Assembly: GCF_010692325.1 (NCBI RefSeq)
Contig: NZ_JAAHHW010000041.1
Location: forward strand, 1 to 54,813
From: Moorena sp. SIO3I8
Lineage (GTDB): Bacteria; Cyanobacteriota; Cyanobacteriia; Cyanobacteriales; Coleofasciculaceae
DNA: 54,813 bases
Direction: 5' to 3'
Positions 27,115 through 36,476 of this stretch are shown one piece after another (within the stretch, counting starts at the first letter, position 1; the number at the start of each line of letters is the position of its first letter). The position numbers were made by a program, and so were the translations under genes. The notes beneath the pieces were generated by a model. That model worked only from the letters and a program-made list of their open reading frames with translations. It did not search any database and was not told where the DNA came from.

Positions 27115-27480
27115 TCAGGTAAGCCAATCCGACCGTTGGGATGAACAGTTATTAATTAAATAAATTTTTTATTAGTTTTGTGATCATCTTTTGGCTAACC
27201 TCAATCTTCTCCGGAGCGAGATTCGCCCCTTAAGAAGAGTCAACAGTAGGAAACCTGTAACTCCCTTGAGCAGATAACTCCAGCGAATAGAATTGCCCAA
27301 GCTATCCCTCGGTTAGCCTAGGCAATTCAACGGTTTAATGAAGCTAAGTCGGATCAGAGAATACAGCGATGTAAACGATATACTAAATATAGTTGTTGAC
27401 TATCAGGTTTACGACAGTTTATGCCATCGTTTAAAAAGTTTTCCTAAAAAAACAACTACAAAACCAATTGGAAAGGAAGG
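27115..27480. other. Divergent promoter region between hemW and the PIN/TRAM gene
   Basis: 366 bp without a gene. It contains a widely spaced inverted repeat GGCTAACC (near 27191) / GGTTAGCC (near 27311) and, at the right end, GGAAAGGAAGG directly before the next ATG, a good ribosome binding site. No further structure was recognised. Confidence 0.5.
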
Positions 27481-28560
27481 ATGCTTGACTTCGTCATTAT
27501 ACTTTTATTTATCATAGCAGCAGCAAGCATAGGCTTCGACAGTGTGGAATTGCTACCCGGTCATGTGCAAGATCAAGTCAGCAATTTGACCGCTTTACGC
27601 TCGACTACTGCATGTTTTGGTGCCATTATCGGACTAGCACTAGGGTTAATGGCCCAAGTAACTTACCGTCGGGTAGAAGCCCAAGTGCGAAAAATGCCGA
27701 TTGAGGTAATTTTGACCAGGGCTATTGGTCTTATCCTGGGACTGCTGTTAGCTAATTTGATGCTAGCGCCAATTTTCTTACTCCCCATCCCTTCGGAATT
27801 TTCCTTCATCAAACCCCTGACTGCCATTTTAGGAAGTGTGATGTTTTCGTTCTTGGGGGTTAGTCTAGCCGATACCCATGGTCGCACCTTCTTGCAGCTA
27901 ATCAATCCTAATAGCTTGGAATCAGTTTTAGTGGCAGAAGGCACCCTCAAACCAGCCTCGAGTAAAGTTTTAGATACTAGCTGTATCATTGATGGTCGGA
28001 TCGAAGCACTGCTTGAGACGGGTTTTATCGAAGGCCAAATTCTGGTTTCCCAGTTTGTCTTACTAGAATTGCAGCAACTTGCCGATGCTGCCAATGATCA
28101 GAAGCGCACTCGGGGACGGCGGGGGCTAGATATCCTAAATCGGATGCAAGCTGTTTACCCAGAACGCTTGGTGATCCATTCCGCTGATTACGATGACCTA
28201 CAAACTGTAGATACCAAATTGGTACGTTTTGCCCAGGAAATTAATGGCACTCTTTTAACTAATGATTACAACTTGAGTAAAGTGGCTAAGCTCCAAAAGG
28301 TGCCAGTGTTGAATGTCAATGATTTAGCCCAAGCCGTGCGTCCTCTGTATCTACCGGGTGACATCCTAGAGCTGAAAATCCTTAAGGGCGGTAAAGAACC
28401 TACCCAGGGAGTTGGTTATCTAGATGATGGGACAATGGTAGTGGTAGAAGAAGGGTATAAACACATGGGTGTTGAACTGCCAGTCATTGTTACCTCAGCC
28501 TTGCAGACCTCAGCAGGTAGGATGATTTTTGCTCGACCTCAAGCTTCGGTGACGGTTTGA
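27481..28560 (+). CDS. PIN/TRAM-domain membrane protein (YacL-like)
   Basis: A 359-residue protein. Residues about 1-135 contain four hydrophobic helices (FVIILLFIIAAASIGF; ACFGAIIGLALGLMAQV; IGLILGLLLANLMLAPIFLL; LTAILGSVMFSFLGVSLA). Residues about 165-290 form a PIN nuclease domain (VLDTSCIIDGRIEAL; LLELQQLAD; GTLLTNDYNLSKVA). The C-terminus is a TRAM RNA-binding domain (LPGDILELKILKGGKE). The architecture matches Bacillus YacL and cyanobacterial homologues, whose RNA substrate is not established. Strong Shine-Dalgarno GGAAGG just upstream. Confidence 0.92.
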   Translation: MLDFVIILLFIIAAASIGFDSVELLPGHVQDQVSNLTALRSTTACFGAIIGLALGLMAQVTYRRVEAQVRKMPIEVILTRAIGLILGLLLANLMLAPIFLLPIPSEFSFIKPLTAILGSVMFSFLGVSLADTHGRTFLQLINPNSLESVLVAEGTLKPASSKVLDTSCIIDGRIEALLETGFIEGQILVSQFVLLELQQLADAANDQKRTRGRRGLDILNRMQAVYPERLVIHSADYDDLQTVDTKLVRFAQEINGTLLTNDYNLSKVAKLQKVPVLNVNDLAQAVRPLYLPGDILELKILKGGKEPTQGVGYLDDGTMVVVEEGYKHMGVELPVIVTSALQTSAGRMIFARPQASVTV

Positions 28561-28569
28561 TATTGGTGT

Positions 28570-28917
28570 TTTATAGGTTGTTCGCGTAGCGTGGCCAATA
28601 GGCCAAGGTTGAAGGTTGAATGTTGAATGTTATCAATCCAGGTTTCAATTGTTAACGCTCTAATCTTCAACCTTGGCCTTTTGGCCTTTAGGCCACGCTA
28701 CGCGAACGGCCACGCTACGGGAACAACCGTCTAACCCTCTAACCGTCTAACCCTCTAACCGTCTAACCCTCTAACCTTCAACCTCCTAACCGTCTAACCC
28801 TCTAACCGTCTAACCCTCTAACCGTCTAACCCTCTAACCTTCAACCTCCTAACCTTCAACCTCCTAACCTCCTAACCATCAACCTCCTAACCATCAACCT
28901 CCTAACCTTCTAACCTA
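28570..28917. repeat. Octamer array CTAACC[C/G]T plus TTCGCGTAGCGTGGCC palindromes
   Basis: Two palindromic blocks (TTCGCGTAGCGTGGCCAATA near 28580 and its inverse around 28670-28735) are followed by alternating 8-bp units CTAACCCT/CTAACCGT and CTAACCTC. The array ends three bases before the ATG of the next gene and therefore is its 5' leader. Confidence 0.92.
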
Positions 28918-30117
28918 ATGACTGATGCTATGCTTAGCCTATGCATGATTGTTAAAGATGAAGAAGAATCTTTACCACAATGTTTGAATAGTGTCAAGGA
29001 TGTAGTGGATGAGATGGTCGTCCTAGACACAGGTTCAACGGATCGGACGATTGAGGTGGCGCAAAGCTATGGCGCTAAAGTTGAACAGTTTGAATGGTGC
29101 AATGATTTTGCAGCTGCTCGCAATCAGGCGTTGAAGTATGTGCAAGGGGAATGGGTGCTGGTGTTGGATGCTGATGAAGTGTTGAAACCGGAAGTTGTAC
29201 CGGAAATCAAGCAGGCTATCCAAAATAGTTCCTATCTAGTTATTAATCTAGTCCGGCAAGAAGTGGGTGCTACTCAATCTCCCTATTCTCTGGTGTCCCG
29301 TTTATTTCGCTATCACCCAGATATTCGCTTTTCTCGCCCCTATCATGCTATGGTTGATGATACTGTAGCGCAAGTGTTACAACGAGAACCCCAATGGCAG
29401 GTGGTGTCTCTATCCCAGGTGGGAATCTTACACTACGGTTATAGCCGTGATGCGATCGCATCACGCAATAAGTTGACTAGAGCCCTTACGGCGATGGAAG
29501 GCTATCTGGCTAGTCATCCGTTTGATGCTTATGTGTGTAGTAAACTCGGGGCGCTTTATATTCAAAATAATCAAGTAGACCAGGGTGTGGAGTTACTCAA
29601 GCGTGGTTTAACTAGCACTAAGCTAGAGCCAGCGGTATTATTTGAACTGCACTACCATCTGGGGAATGCTTATACTCGCCAAGGAGAGCTTAATTCAGGA
29701 GCAATACATTATCAACAGGCGATTCAACAACCGATTTTGCCCCAGTTGAAATTAGGAGCTTACAATAACTTGGGCAGTTTGTTGTTACAAGCAGGGGAGT
29801 TGAATCACGCCAAAACTGCTTATGAAATGGCTGTGAAGATAGACCCAAGTTTTGCCCTTGGACATAATAATCTGGGCATGACTTGGAAGGCTTTGGGTCA
29901 GATGGAAAATGCGATCGCATCCTATCAGCAAGCGATTCAACTCAACCCAGAGTATGGAGAGGCTTATCAAAACTTGGGAGTGGTTTGGCTGAAATTGGGC
30001 AAGGTTGATCAGAGTTTATCGGCATTTAAAAAAGCGATCGCACTTCACGAAACCCATAACCCGGCTGAAGCTCAGCGTCTTCGTCAGGGACTTTACGCTA
30101 TGGGATTTCAGGTTTAA
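28918..30117 (+). CDS. Family 2 glycosyltransferase with C-terminal TPR repeats
   Basis: A 399-residue protein. The GT2 domain (about 1-190) has LSLCMIVKDEEESLPQCL, VVLDTGSTDRT and the metal-binding VLDADEV. The rest (about 195-395) consists of tetratricopeptide repeats, with clear units LGNAYTRQGELNSGAIHYQQ, LGMTWKALGQMENAIASYQQ and LGVVWLKLGKVDQSLSAFKK. Proteins of this design transfer sugars to proteins or polysaccharide precursors, with the TPRs acting as scaffold; the acceptor is unknown. The start codon is set directly against a repeat array, and no ribosome binding site is visible. Confidence 0.9.
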   Translation: MTDAMLSLCMIVKDEEESLPQCLNSVKDVVDEMVVLDTGSTDRTIEVAQSYGAKVEQFEWCNDFAAARNQALKYVQGEWVLVLDADEVLKPEVVPEIKQAIQNSSYLVINLVRQEVGATQSPYSLVSRLFRYHPDIRFSRPYHAMVDDTVAQVLQREPQWQVVSLSQVGILHYGYSRDAIASRNKLTRALTAMEGYLASHPFDAYVCSKLGALYIQNNQVDQGVELLKRGLTSTKLEPAVLFELHYHLGNAYTRQGELNSGAIHYQQAIQQPILPQLKLGAYNNLGSLLLQAGELNHAKTAYEMAVKIDPSFALGHNNLGMTWKALGQMENAIASYQQAIQLNPEYGEAYQNLGVVWLKLGKVDQSLSAFKKAIALHETHNPAEAQRLRQGLYAMGFQV

Positions 30118-30413
30118 TTTTATTAAGTATTAGGGAACAGGGAACAGCGGATCACCGGAACAGGGAACAGAGAAGTCGGAAGTGGGAAGAGGGAAAAAAT
30201 CCTGTTTAGCTCATAGTTATGAAAAATGCTGTATAAGCCTGTCTTCATTTAAATGGGCTCCCTTTAACCTTTAAGTCTCTTCAAAAACTACTCCCTACTC
30301 CCTATTTTAAGATTTAACTTAGCTTACTAGTTACTGAAGAAGCCGTAATCGTTAATTTCACTTTTAAGGCATCCCTTAGAATTAAAATAAACCAACTTTC
30401 AAGAGTTATAGCA
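30118..30413. other. Intergenic region with AGGGAAC heptamers and decayed IS-end
   Basis: AGGGAACAGGGAACAG-type units lie near 30130-30165. A degenerate match to the TGTACCTCATAAG...CGCTATA IS630-type end lies near 30205-30235. No gene is visible. Confidence 0.5.
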
Positions 30414-31296
30414 CTACGCGCATACATTAGGACATTTTTTGAACGCTGCATCTACACATTCTCGTACAGTATCAAATTCAATAATTCTTTGTTTCATCCA
30501 TGTTTTTAAAACAGCCCACCAATTCTCTATTTTATTCAAATCTGGTGAATAAGCTGGTAAATCCCAAATTTCGCATCCGGCTTCTTCAACAATTTCTCTG
30601 ATATATTCTCCTTTCTGAAAACTGGCATTGTCAATAATAAGAATATCTCCTGAATCTAAGTTAGGTATTAAACAGTGTATTAACCAATTTTCAAATAAAT
30701 TTCTATTACATGAACCCTCAAAAGTTAAAGGAGCCAATAATTGGTTCTCTTTTAAGGCAGATAGCCAACTCACTCTTTCTGTTCTTTTTCCCGACTTCAG
30801 AGCATAACATCTTTGTCCTTTAAGACTATAGCCATAGGGGTAATCCTCTCTATTATCGAATCCAGCTTCATCTACATAAACTTTTCTGGTGTTTTCTATT
30901 TCCTCCAGCTTTTTGATAAATTCTTCTCTTTTATGCTCATCTCGTTCTCGGTAACCCTAAGTTTTTTTTTGCGCGTAAACCCCAGTTTTTTGATGGCATA
31001 ACTAACATTTTGTTGTGTCACGTTATTTCCCCAAATTTCAGCCATCTGTTTTTGGGTTTTGTCACTATGTTCTTCGACAAATTTTCGAAATTTTTCTAGG
31101 TCGGTAATTTTGGGGACAGTTCCTACTCCTACAGGTTGACTAGCTTGATAGTCTCCTGTTTCTCTTTCTTTTTTTAGCCAGAGGTCAAAGGTATTTCTAC
31201 TAATTTTAAAAAAACGGCTTACCTCTATTTTTTTTTTCCTCGTTTAACGGCTTCGATCGCTTTTGAACGCAAATCGTAACTATAGGGTGCAGGCAT
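30414..31296 (-). pseudogene. IS630-family transposase, frameshifted
   Basis: It starts at ATG 31296 (MPAPYSYDLRSKAIEAVKRG), an N-terminal HTH. At a run of ten A (rc of 31228-31237) the frame must shift to reach IEVSRFFKISRNTFDLWLKK. After TRKKK a second run of nine A (rc of 30962-30970) again breaks the frame, followed by TAG where Tyr of KTYGYRERDE is expected. The C-terminal part is open: DEAGFDNREDYPYGYSLKG, LIIDNASFQKGEYI, DLPAYSPDLNKIENWW (DDE motif). Two A-tract shifts plus a nonsense codon mean it is probably dead. Confidence 0.85.
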
Positions 31297-32209
31297 ACTA
31301 TTTACCTAACGGGGGGACAGAGCGGGTATAGCCATTGTGTAGCAAGGGATACAGCAGATGAAGGAAAAAAAAGATAGGTCAAATATAGTCATGCTGACCT
31401 ATCTAGCAAAAATGATAGCGTGCGCCATACCAGAAAATCCTACAAAATAAGCTGCATCACACCAGGTATTTGTTACTAATCTTAGTCGTTGCCAGCCTAC
31501 AATTGCTCAGACAGGTCAAACTAGAAGTGTTAGCTGAAGCGCTGCCGTTACCTATTTTATTTGAAAGTCGCCCTTCAGAAATTACGTCGGTTTTTGCGCA
31601 TCAAACAGTTCAATATTGTTTCAATCTGGTTTCCCTGCGTAAGTGCTCTGGTAGAAGAGATGTTTAACCCGAACGATAGGATATATTTAGCGTATGACCG
31701 TACCAGTTGGGGGGTGATTAATATCTTGATGGGAACGCGTGATCTATGATCATCGTGCCTGGCCGATTTACACCGGAGTTGTTGGATAAAAAAGGCAGCA
31801 GTAACTTTGATGAGCAAACGGCTGTTTTGGCGCTTAAGTCTTGGGTTACTCTCCAACAAAGCGCGTAGTGGTGTTAGGAGACCGGGAATTTTGTTCACCC
31901 AAACTGGGCAACTGGCTGAGCTTCGAGGGTGCATACTTTTGTTTGAGACAGAAAAATAATACCCTTGTTTGGCAGGATACTGAGGTGGCTCGGGAGTTGA
32001 AAGACTATGGAGTTAAACCAGGAGTAAAACTATTTATTAATGACTGCCATGTGACGAAACAAAAAGGATTTGGGACGTTTAATATAGCCTGTAAGTGGAA
32101 GCGGACTTACCAGGGATTTAAGACGAAAGAACCCTGGTATATTTTGACTAACTTTGATGATGTTGAACCGGCTATTGTAGCTTACCAAAGACGATTCTCA
32201 ATAGAGGAA

Positions 32210-32366
32210 GCGATGCAGCGCGGTCTTGGGGGTTTCCCCCGGAGACAAAACCTTAGATAGTGGAGCCTTTATAGTTAGCAGGTTATGCAGAAAAGGGTTA
32301 AATATTTTTTAATAAGGCTCCACTATCTTACGGTAAATTCAAACCACTCGCTATTGCATCAAGACA
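32210..32366. repeat. Dispersed element GCGATGCAGC...GCATCAAGACA (copy 2), with MITE inside
   Basis: It is inserted between the Glu-Glu and Met codons of the IS4 transposase signature (SIEE|MFRD), so its borders are exact. The ends match copies at 10988-11086 and 48199-48253. A second element (32255-32328) is inserted within it. Confidence 0.8.
32255..32328. mobile_element. 74-bp MITE with AGATAGTGGAGCCTT inverted ends
   Basis: The perfect 15-bp inverted repeats AGATAGTGGAGCCTT (32255-32269) and AAGGCTCCACTATCT (32314-32328) are flanked by TTA on both sides if the element is taken from GATAG to CTATC, consistent with a TA target duplication. Confidence 0.82.
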
Positions 32367-32565
32367 ATGTTTCGAGATTTCAAGTCGGGAGGCTATAGTC
32401 TTGAAGGGTCGTTGGCTGAGTGGTGAGTATCTATCAAAACTGATGATTATTGTGGCGATTGCCTATACCAGTGCGATTCTCCAAGGGCGACACATTAAGC
32501 GAATGGGAATTCAAAAATATGTGGTCAGACCAGAAACCCAATCAAGTGGACAACGGCAACATAGC

Positions 32566-32610
32566 GGTGCGACCCAAGGGCGATTTACTCGCCCATTGGA
32601 AAGCGCACCG
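32566..32610. repeat. Palindromic repeat (GGTGCGACCC...GCGCACC) inside transposase remnant
   Basis: The core GGGCGATTTACTCGCCC is shared with the copy at 8780-8825. It adds 16 codons in frame between HS and AFYVGLHQHSW of the transposase. Confidence 0.7.
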
Positions 32611-32868
32611 TCCGCTTTTTATGTTGGCCTACATCAGCATTCGTGGCTTTTCTTAAGGGGATTATGCCAAAAAATAGTGGACGAAATGCATGGAAATTAA
32701 CCGTCGTTGGCTCAATTATTACAAGAAGGGTGAGCGGGCTATAGAGTTTGCACTGTGTACGTTATAAGCTTTATGTCCCCCTGTCAGACTATTTACAATT
32801 ATTCTGATATTCATTATTCTATCATAGTATTGTCCTAACAGTAGCGCGTAGTGCTATAGACAGTTTTC

Positions 32869-33456
32869 ATGAAAACTACCACTATCTCCTTACCCCCTAC
32901 TCTAGAATTAAAACTGGACTTAACGGACGAACAATTCTGGCAACTGTGTCACGACAACAGCGACTTAAAATTTGAGCGCACTGCGACTGGAGAATTAATT
33001 ATTATGTCACCTACAGGTAGCACCACAGGGGAACGAAATGCTGATCTAATTTATCAACTTAAAGCCTGGAGTCGCCAGAACAATCTGGGTAAAGTGTTTG
33101 ACTCTAACACTGGGTTTACACTTCCCAATGGTGCAGACCGCTCTCCTGATGCGTCTTGGGTTCAGCAAGAGCGCTGGGATGCTTTAACCCCCGTTGAACA
33201 AGAAAGATTTGCCCCGATATGTCCCGATTTCGTAGTTGAGTTAATGTCTCCTAGCGATTCCCTCGAAAAAACCCGTGCCAAAATGCGAGAATACATGGAA
33301 AACGGGGCAAGACTTGGCTGGTTGATTAACCGAAAACAGCGAAAGACTGAAATTTATCGTCCCCATCAAGCTGTAGAAATTCTCAACAATCCTGATACTA
33401 TGTCTGGGGAAGATGTTTTGCCAGGATTTGTGTTAGATCTTTCAACAATTTGGTAA
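32869..33456 (+). CDS. Uma2 family (DUF820) putative restriction-like endonuclease
   Basis: A 195-residue protein with the PD-(D/E)XK-type Uma2 fold typical of the many DUF820 copies in cyanobacteria: SPDASWV supplies Asp, DFVVELMSPSDS the central Glu, with GARLGWLINRKQRKTEIYRP downstream. The nuclease assignment is by family; no activity has been shown for most copies. ATG start at 32869. It is flanked by IS debris on the left and palindromic repeats on the right. Confidence 0.9.
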   Translation: MKTTTISLPPTLELKLDLTDEQFWQLCHDNSDLKFERTATGELIIMSPTGSTTGERNADLIYQLKAWSRQNNLGKVFDSNTGFTLPNGADRSPDASWVQQERWDALTPVEQERFAPICPDFVVELMSPSDSLEKTRAKMREYMENGARLGWLINRKQRKTEIYRPHQAVEILNNPDTMSGEDVLPGFVLDLSTIW

Positions 33457-33504
33457 TTTGTAAATGGTATTTTGGGGTTTGTGTCTTCAGTAAATCATAA
33501 GCAT

Positions 33505-33680
33505 TCATAAGCATTCAGCCATCAGCTGTCAGCCGTCAGCCATTCCCGTAGCGTGGCACAGGCTTTGGCCTTTGGCCACGCTGTGCGAACGACGTTGGGA
33601 CGTAGCGTATAAGCTGTTCGCGTAGCGTGTGCGTAGCACATAAGCTGTTTGCGTAGCGTGGGCGTAGCGCATTAGCTGAA
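33505..33680. repeat. CAGCCGT heptamers and GCGTAGCGTG palindromes
   Basis: A CAGC[C/T][G/A]T heptamer run (about 33515-33545) is followed by at least five GCGTAGCG(T/C) motifs and a TTTGGCC palindrome. It lies between two convergent Uma2 genes. Confidence 0.85.
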
Positions 33681-33693
33681 TGCTTACCTTTAG

Positions 33694-34260
33694 CTAATTA
33701 CCTGACATTTTCAGCCAACCAAAAATCCGATCTACTGTTAATTCTAGGTTAATATCCTCTAATACAGAAGGGTGATTGCTACCTAGTAACAATTCTGGTT
33801 GTTGACCCGGTCTAAACACTAAAATCGACCTATCGGCAGGATCAATTAACCAACCTAGCTTACAACCATGTTGTAAGCAATAGAGAATATTGCCAATTAC
33901 CCGATTTGAACTCTGTTCTGGAGAGAGGATTTCAATTGTCCAATCGGGGTGCAATAAAAAATCATTGGGAACTTCCCCATCGGCATCAAACGGAATTCGT
34001 GACCATTTGAAAACCGCTATATCAGCTACAATAGAGCGTATGCCAAAACTACAGCGCAACTCTGGGAAGGCATAAGCAATTTTCTGGCTTTCTGTGTTTT
34101 CGTTGATACTATTGCATAGCCTCAGCTGCAATCGACTATGCTTTCCTTTCGGCATTGGCTTCTGGACAATCTCGCCGTTGATGTATTCCCTAGCTGGCTT
34201 TGTTTCTGGGAGCTTCAGAAATTCTTCCAGGCTATGTGCTGGGGTGATTGTGACAGTCAT
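33694..34260 (-). CDS. Uma2 family (DUF820) putative restriction-like endonuclease
   Basis: A 188-residue second Uma2 protein, not closely similar to the first. SIVADIAVFKW gives Asp, DWTIEILSPEQSS the Glu, and GCKLGWLIDPADRSILVFRP follows. ATG start at 34260. It is convergent with the 32869 gene across a repeat block. Same functional caveat as for the family in general. Confidence 0.9.
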   Translation of the reverse strand: MTVTITPAHSLEEFLKLPETKPAREYINGEIVQKPMPKGKHSRLQLRLCNSINENTESQKIAYAFPELRCSFGIRSIVADIAVFKWSRIPFDADGEVPNDFLLHPDWTIEILSPEQSSNRVIGNILYCLQHGCKLGWLIDPADRSILVFRPGQQPELLLGSNHPSVLEDINLELTVDRIFGWLKMSGN

Positions 34261-35104
34261 GGCTCCTGAATTTTTGGGGAAATCTTTCTTTAGTTTAGCA
34301 GTATAGCATTTCTATTTGATTTGTTAACATACTTCCTTAAGGAAAGGCAAGAGGAATCCCCCCTAACCCCCCTTAGTAAGCAGGGCTTTTTCATTCTTTC
34401 TTTGGAATAAATTGTCAGGTCAATCGGGTGAAAGGGAGGTGGGGTGCTGGGGAGAGGGTTTTTTTAAGGTTAAAAATACCTATCACATTTTAGTCGGACG
34501 CAAGAAACAGCCCTGGGATTAGGGGGGATTCCTGTTCCCTAAAATCCCAAAATTGTATACCTCACCAAATTTAAAACCGCTATACAAGTAATCAAACCTA
34601 TTGTGAATGACTCGATGCTGCTGGCTTTGGCAGTGTTACAATCCCTGAAATCTGTGAAGATGCCGCAGATAACTGATGGTATCTAGTTTATGGGCGTTAC
34701 CTAGGTAACTGTGATTCCTTAATTTTAACTAAAACTTGAACAAGTTTAGTCTTAACTTTACGAATACTTTAAATAAAAGTATTTTTCTTTAAAAAAAGAA
34801 TTGATAAATTGATAAATAGTCAAGTCAAGCAAAATATAAAAAACATTCAGGGTAAAAAAATAAGACACCTTAAGGTATTTGAAGTTTTCAGGAATACTCC
34901 AAAATTTAAATGTTGATTTATAGGGGAAGCTACGAAAAAATTATCGATTTTACGAGTCTGATTTAGGGTGTATCAACTGGTGTATCAACTGGTGTATCAA
35001 CTGGTGTATCAACTTATGATGCCTTGAGGTGAGCTTAGTCGAAATTTGTTTGTCTGCAATGACCTTTTTGTGTCAATCATTTATTCTACCAAAAACAAAA
35101 TCTG
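34261..35104. other. 844-bp gap with a decayed inverted-repeat element
   Basis: Inverted arms AGGAATCCCCCCTAA (34352-34366) and TTAGGGGGGATTCCT (34519-34533) enclose 150 bp. Outside them TATAGC (about 34301) and CCGCTATA (about 34586) resemble the IS630-type ends, so 34301-34593 may be one degenerate MITE. The rest is AT-rich with no gene, plus the 12-bp array at 34968-35015. Confidence 0.5.
34968..35015. repeat. Four 12-bp direct repeats GTGTATCAACTG
   Basis: Four consecutive copies, the last ending in TT instead of TG, about 90 bp upstream of the RTX-repeat gene start. They could bind a regulator or be slippage products. Confidence 0.9.
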
Positions 35105-36208
35105 ATGACTAATATTTTGGGATTTGAGACTGGCAACTTCATAAATTGGAACACTATCGGCGATGCCAGCATTGAGACAGCGGCATTTGGCAGTATCCCT
35201 TCTCAGGGAAAATTTCAGGCTTTGATTACTAATGATGTCGGTTCTGTAAGTGATAGCGAAATTGAAAACTTCTTGGGGTTGAACCCAGGCACTATCGATG
35301 GTTTTGGCAATGGAGATGCCAAAGAAGGATCCGCTCTCACGCTAAAACCTATTACAGTCAAGGCTGGGGATGTTTTGAGCTTCGACTTTAACTTCCTCAC
35401 TGATGAGCTTACTCCTGACTCCACCTTCAAGGATTTTGCCTTTGTCTCCATCACCCCAAACGTTTTATCTAACCTCGCAGATACAAATAGTTCATTTCTC
35501 CTGTCTCCTACAGGATTTCGTGAGGAAACAGACTACAATACCTTTACCTACAAATTCCCAACTGGTGGCACTTATATAGTAGGTATGGCAGTGGTGGATG
35601 TAGAAGATGAGTTATTGGAATCAGCGCTACTAGTGGATAACTTAAGAGTTGTCCCGAAAGATGAAGTAATTCTAGGCAAAAGCAACGGTGAAACTCTTTT
35701 CGGTACTACTGATAATGACACAATCTACGGTCAGGGTGGTAATGACAGAATCTTTGGCAGTGAGGGAGTAAACATTCTCTATGGTGGTGCTGGGGATGAC
35801 TTGATTTTCGGCGGTTCCAATTCTGACACCATTTATGGCGGCACTGGTAATGACCAGATCTTCTCCTCCGGAGGCAATAACACAGTCTATGGGGGTATCG
35901 GTAATGACCTCATAGACACTGGCACTGGTAATGATTTAGTTGTTGGTGGCTTTGGCAACGATAGGATCAGGCTTGGGGGTGGTCAGGATATTGTTGTCCT
36001 AGAAGCACGCAAAGGAACTGATACTATCCTTAACTTTAAGGCTGGTAAGACGTCGCTAGGTCTGTCTGGTGCCTTGACTTTCAGTAACTTGACGTTTAAC
36101 CAAAGTAGTGATACTGTGGCTATCTCTGCTAACGGTGAAGTCTTAGCAGTTGTCAATAATGCACAAGTTGGCACTATTGCCAGCGCTAGCAACTTTGTGA
36201 CGATTTAG
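35105..36208 (+). CDS. RTX calcium-binding repeat protein, probable type I secretion substrate
   Basis: A 367-residue acidic protein. Residues about 1-185 form a beta-rich domain with no signal peptide (ILGFETGNFINWNTIGDASI; SFDFNFLTDE; ALLVDNLRVVP). Residues about 200-300 hold six to seven RTX nonapeptides of the GGxGxDxI type (YGQGGNDRIFG; YGGAGDDLIFGG; YGGTGNDQIF; YGGIGNDLID; GGFGNDRI). RTX proteins fold on calcium outside the cell and are exported by type I systems reading a C-terminal signal. No ABC exporter lies in this window. Function unknown; a surface or matrix protein is likely. Confidence 0.9.
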   Translation: MTNILGFETGNFINWNTIGDASIETAAFGSIPSQGKFQALITNDVGSVSDSEIENFLGLNPGTIDGFGNGDAKEGSALTLKPITVKAGDVLSFDFNFLTDELTPDSTFKDFAFVSITPNVLSNLADTNSSFLLSPTGFREETDYNTFTYKFPTGGTYIVGMAVVDVEDELLESALLVDNLRVVPKDEVILGKSNGETLFGTTDNDTIYGQGGNDRIFGSEGVNILYGGAGDDLIFGGSNSDTIYGGTGNDQIFSSGGNNTVYGGIGNDLIDTGTGNDLVVGGFGNDRIRLGGGQDIVVLEARKGTDTILNFKAGKTSLGLSGALTFSNLTFNQSSDTVAISANGEVLAVVNNAQVGTIASASNFVTI

Positions 36209-36476
36209 CTAATCGGTTGTAGCTCTGAGTAAACCTGTTTTTTCTCTAGGGTTTGTAACTCAGGACTTTAGCAATAACTATACCGTTAGGGGCGCACGTC
36301 GTACGCCCCTACTACTGAAGATAAATCCAGAAGGGTGTTTGAGGTAAAGTTTGGCGACAGTCGTTGTAACTCTGGTTTTTTTGTGAAAACTATCATAACC
36401 AGGTCTAGAATCTCAAGAGGTACACTGGGGGAATTGGTAGTTAAAGATTATGGTTTTGATTAGTAATCAGTTCCCT

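Larger units (their letters stand above)
31440..32702 (+). pseudogene. IS4-type DDE transposase, fragmented and invaded by repeats
   Basis: Pieces in different frames line up in order: LRQVKLEVLAEALPLPILFE (31470 region), IKQFNIVSIWFPCVSALVEE (31600), SWGVINILM (31710), VVVLGDREFCSPKLGNWLS (31865), then PAIVAYQRRFSIEE (32165) and, after an inserted repeat, MFRDFKSGGYSLEGS (32368) and YLSKLMIIVAIAYTSAIL (32430). GDREF and the Y-x2-RFSIEE-MFRD-K signature belong to IS4-like transposases. Several frameshifts, a 157-bp insertion (32210-32366) and a 48-bp in-frame palindrome (around 32566-32610) show long decay. Confidence 0.85.
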
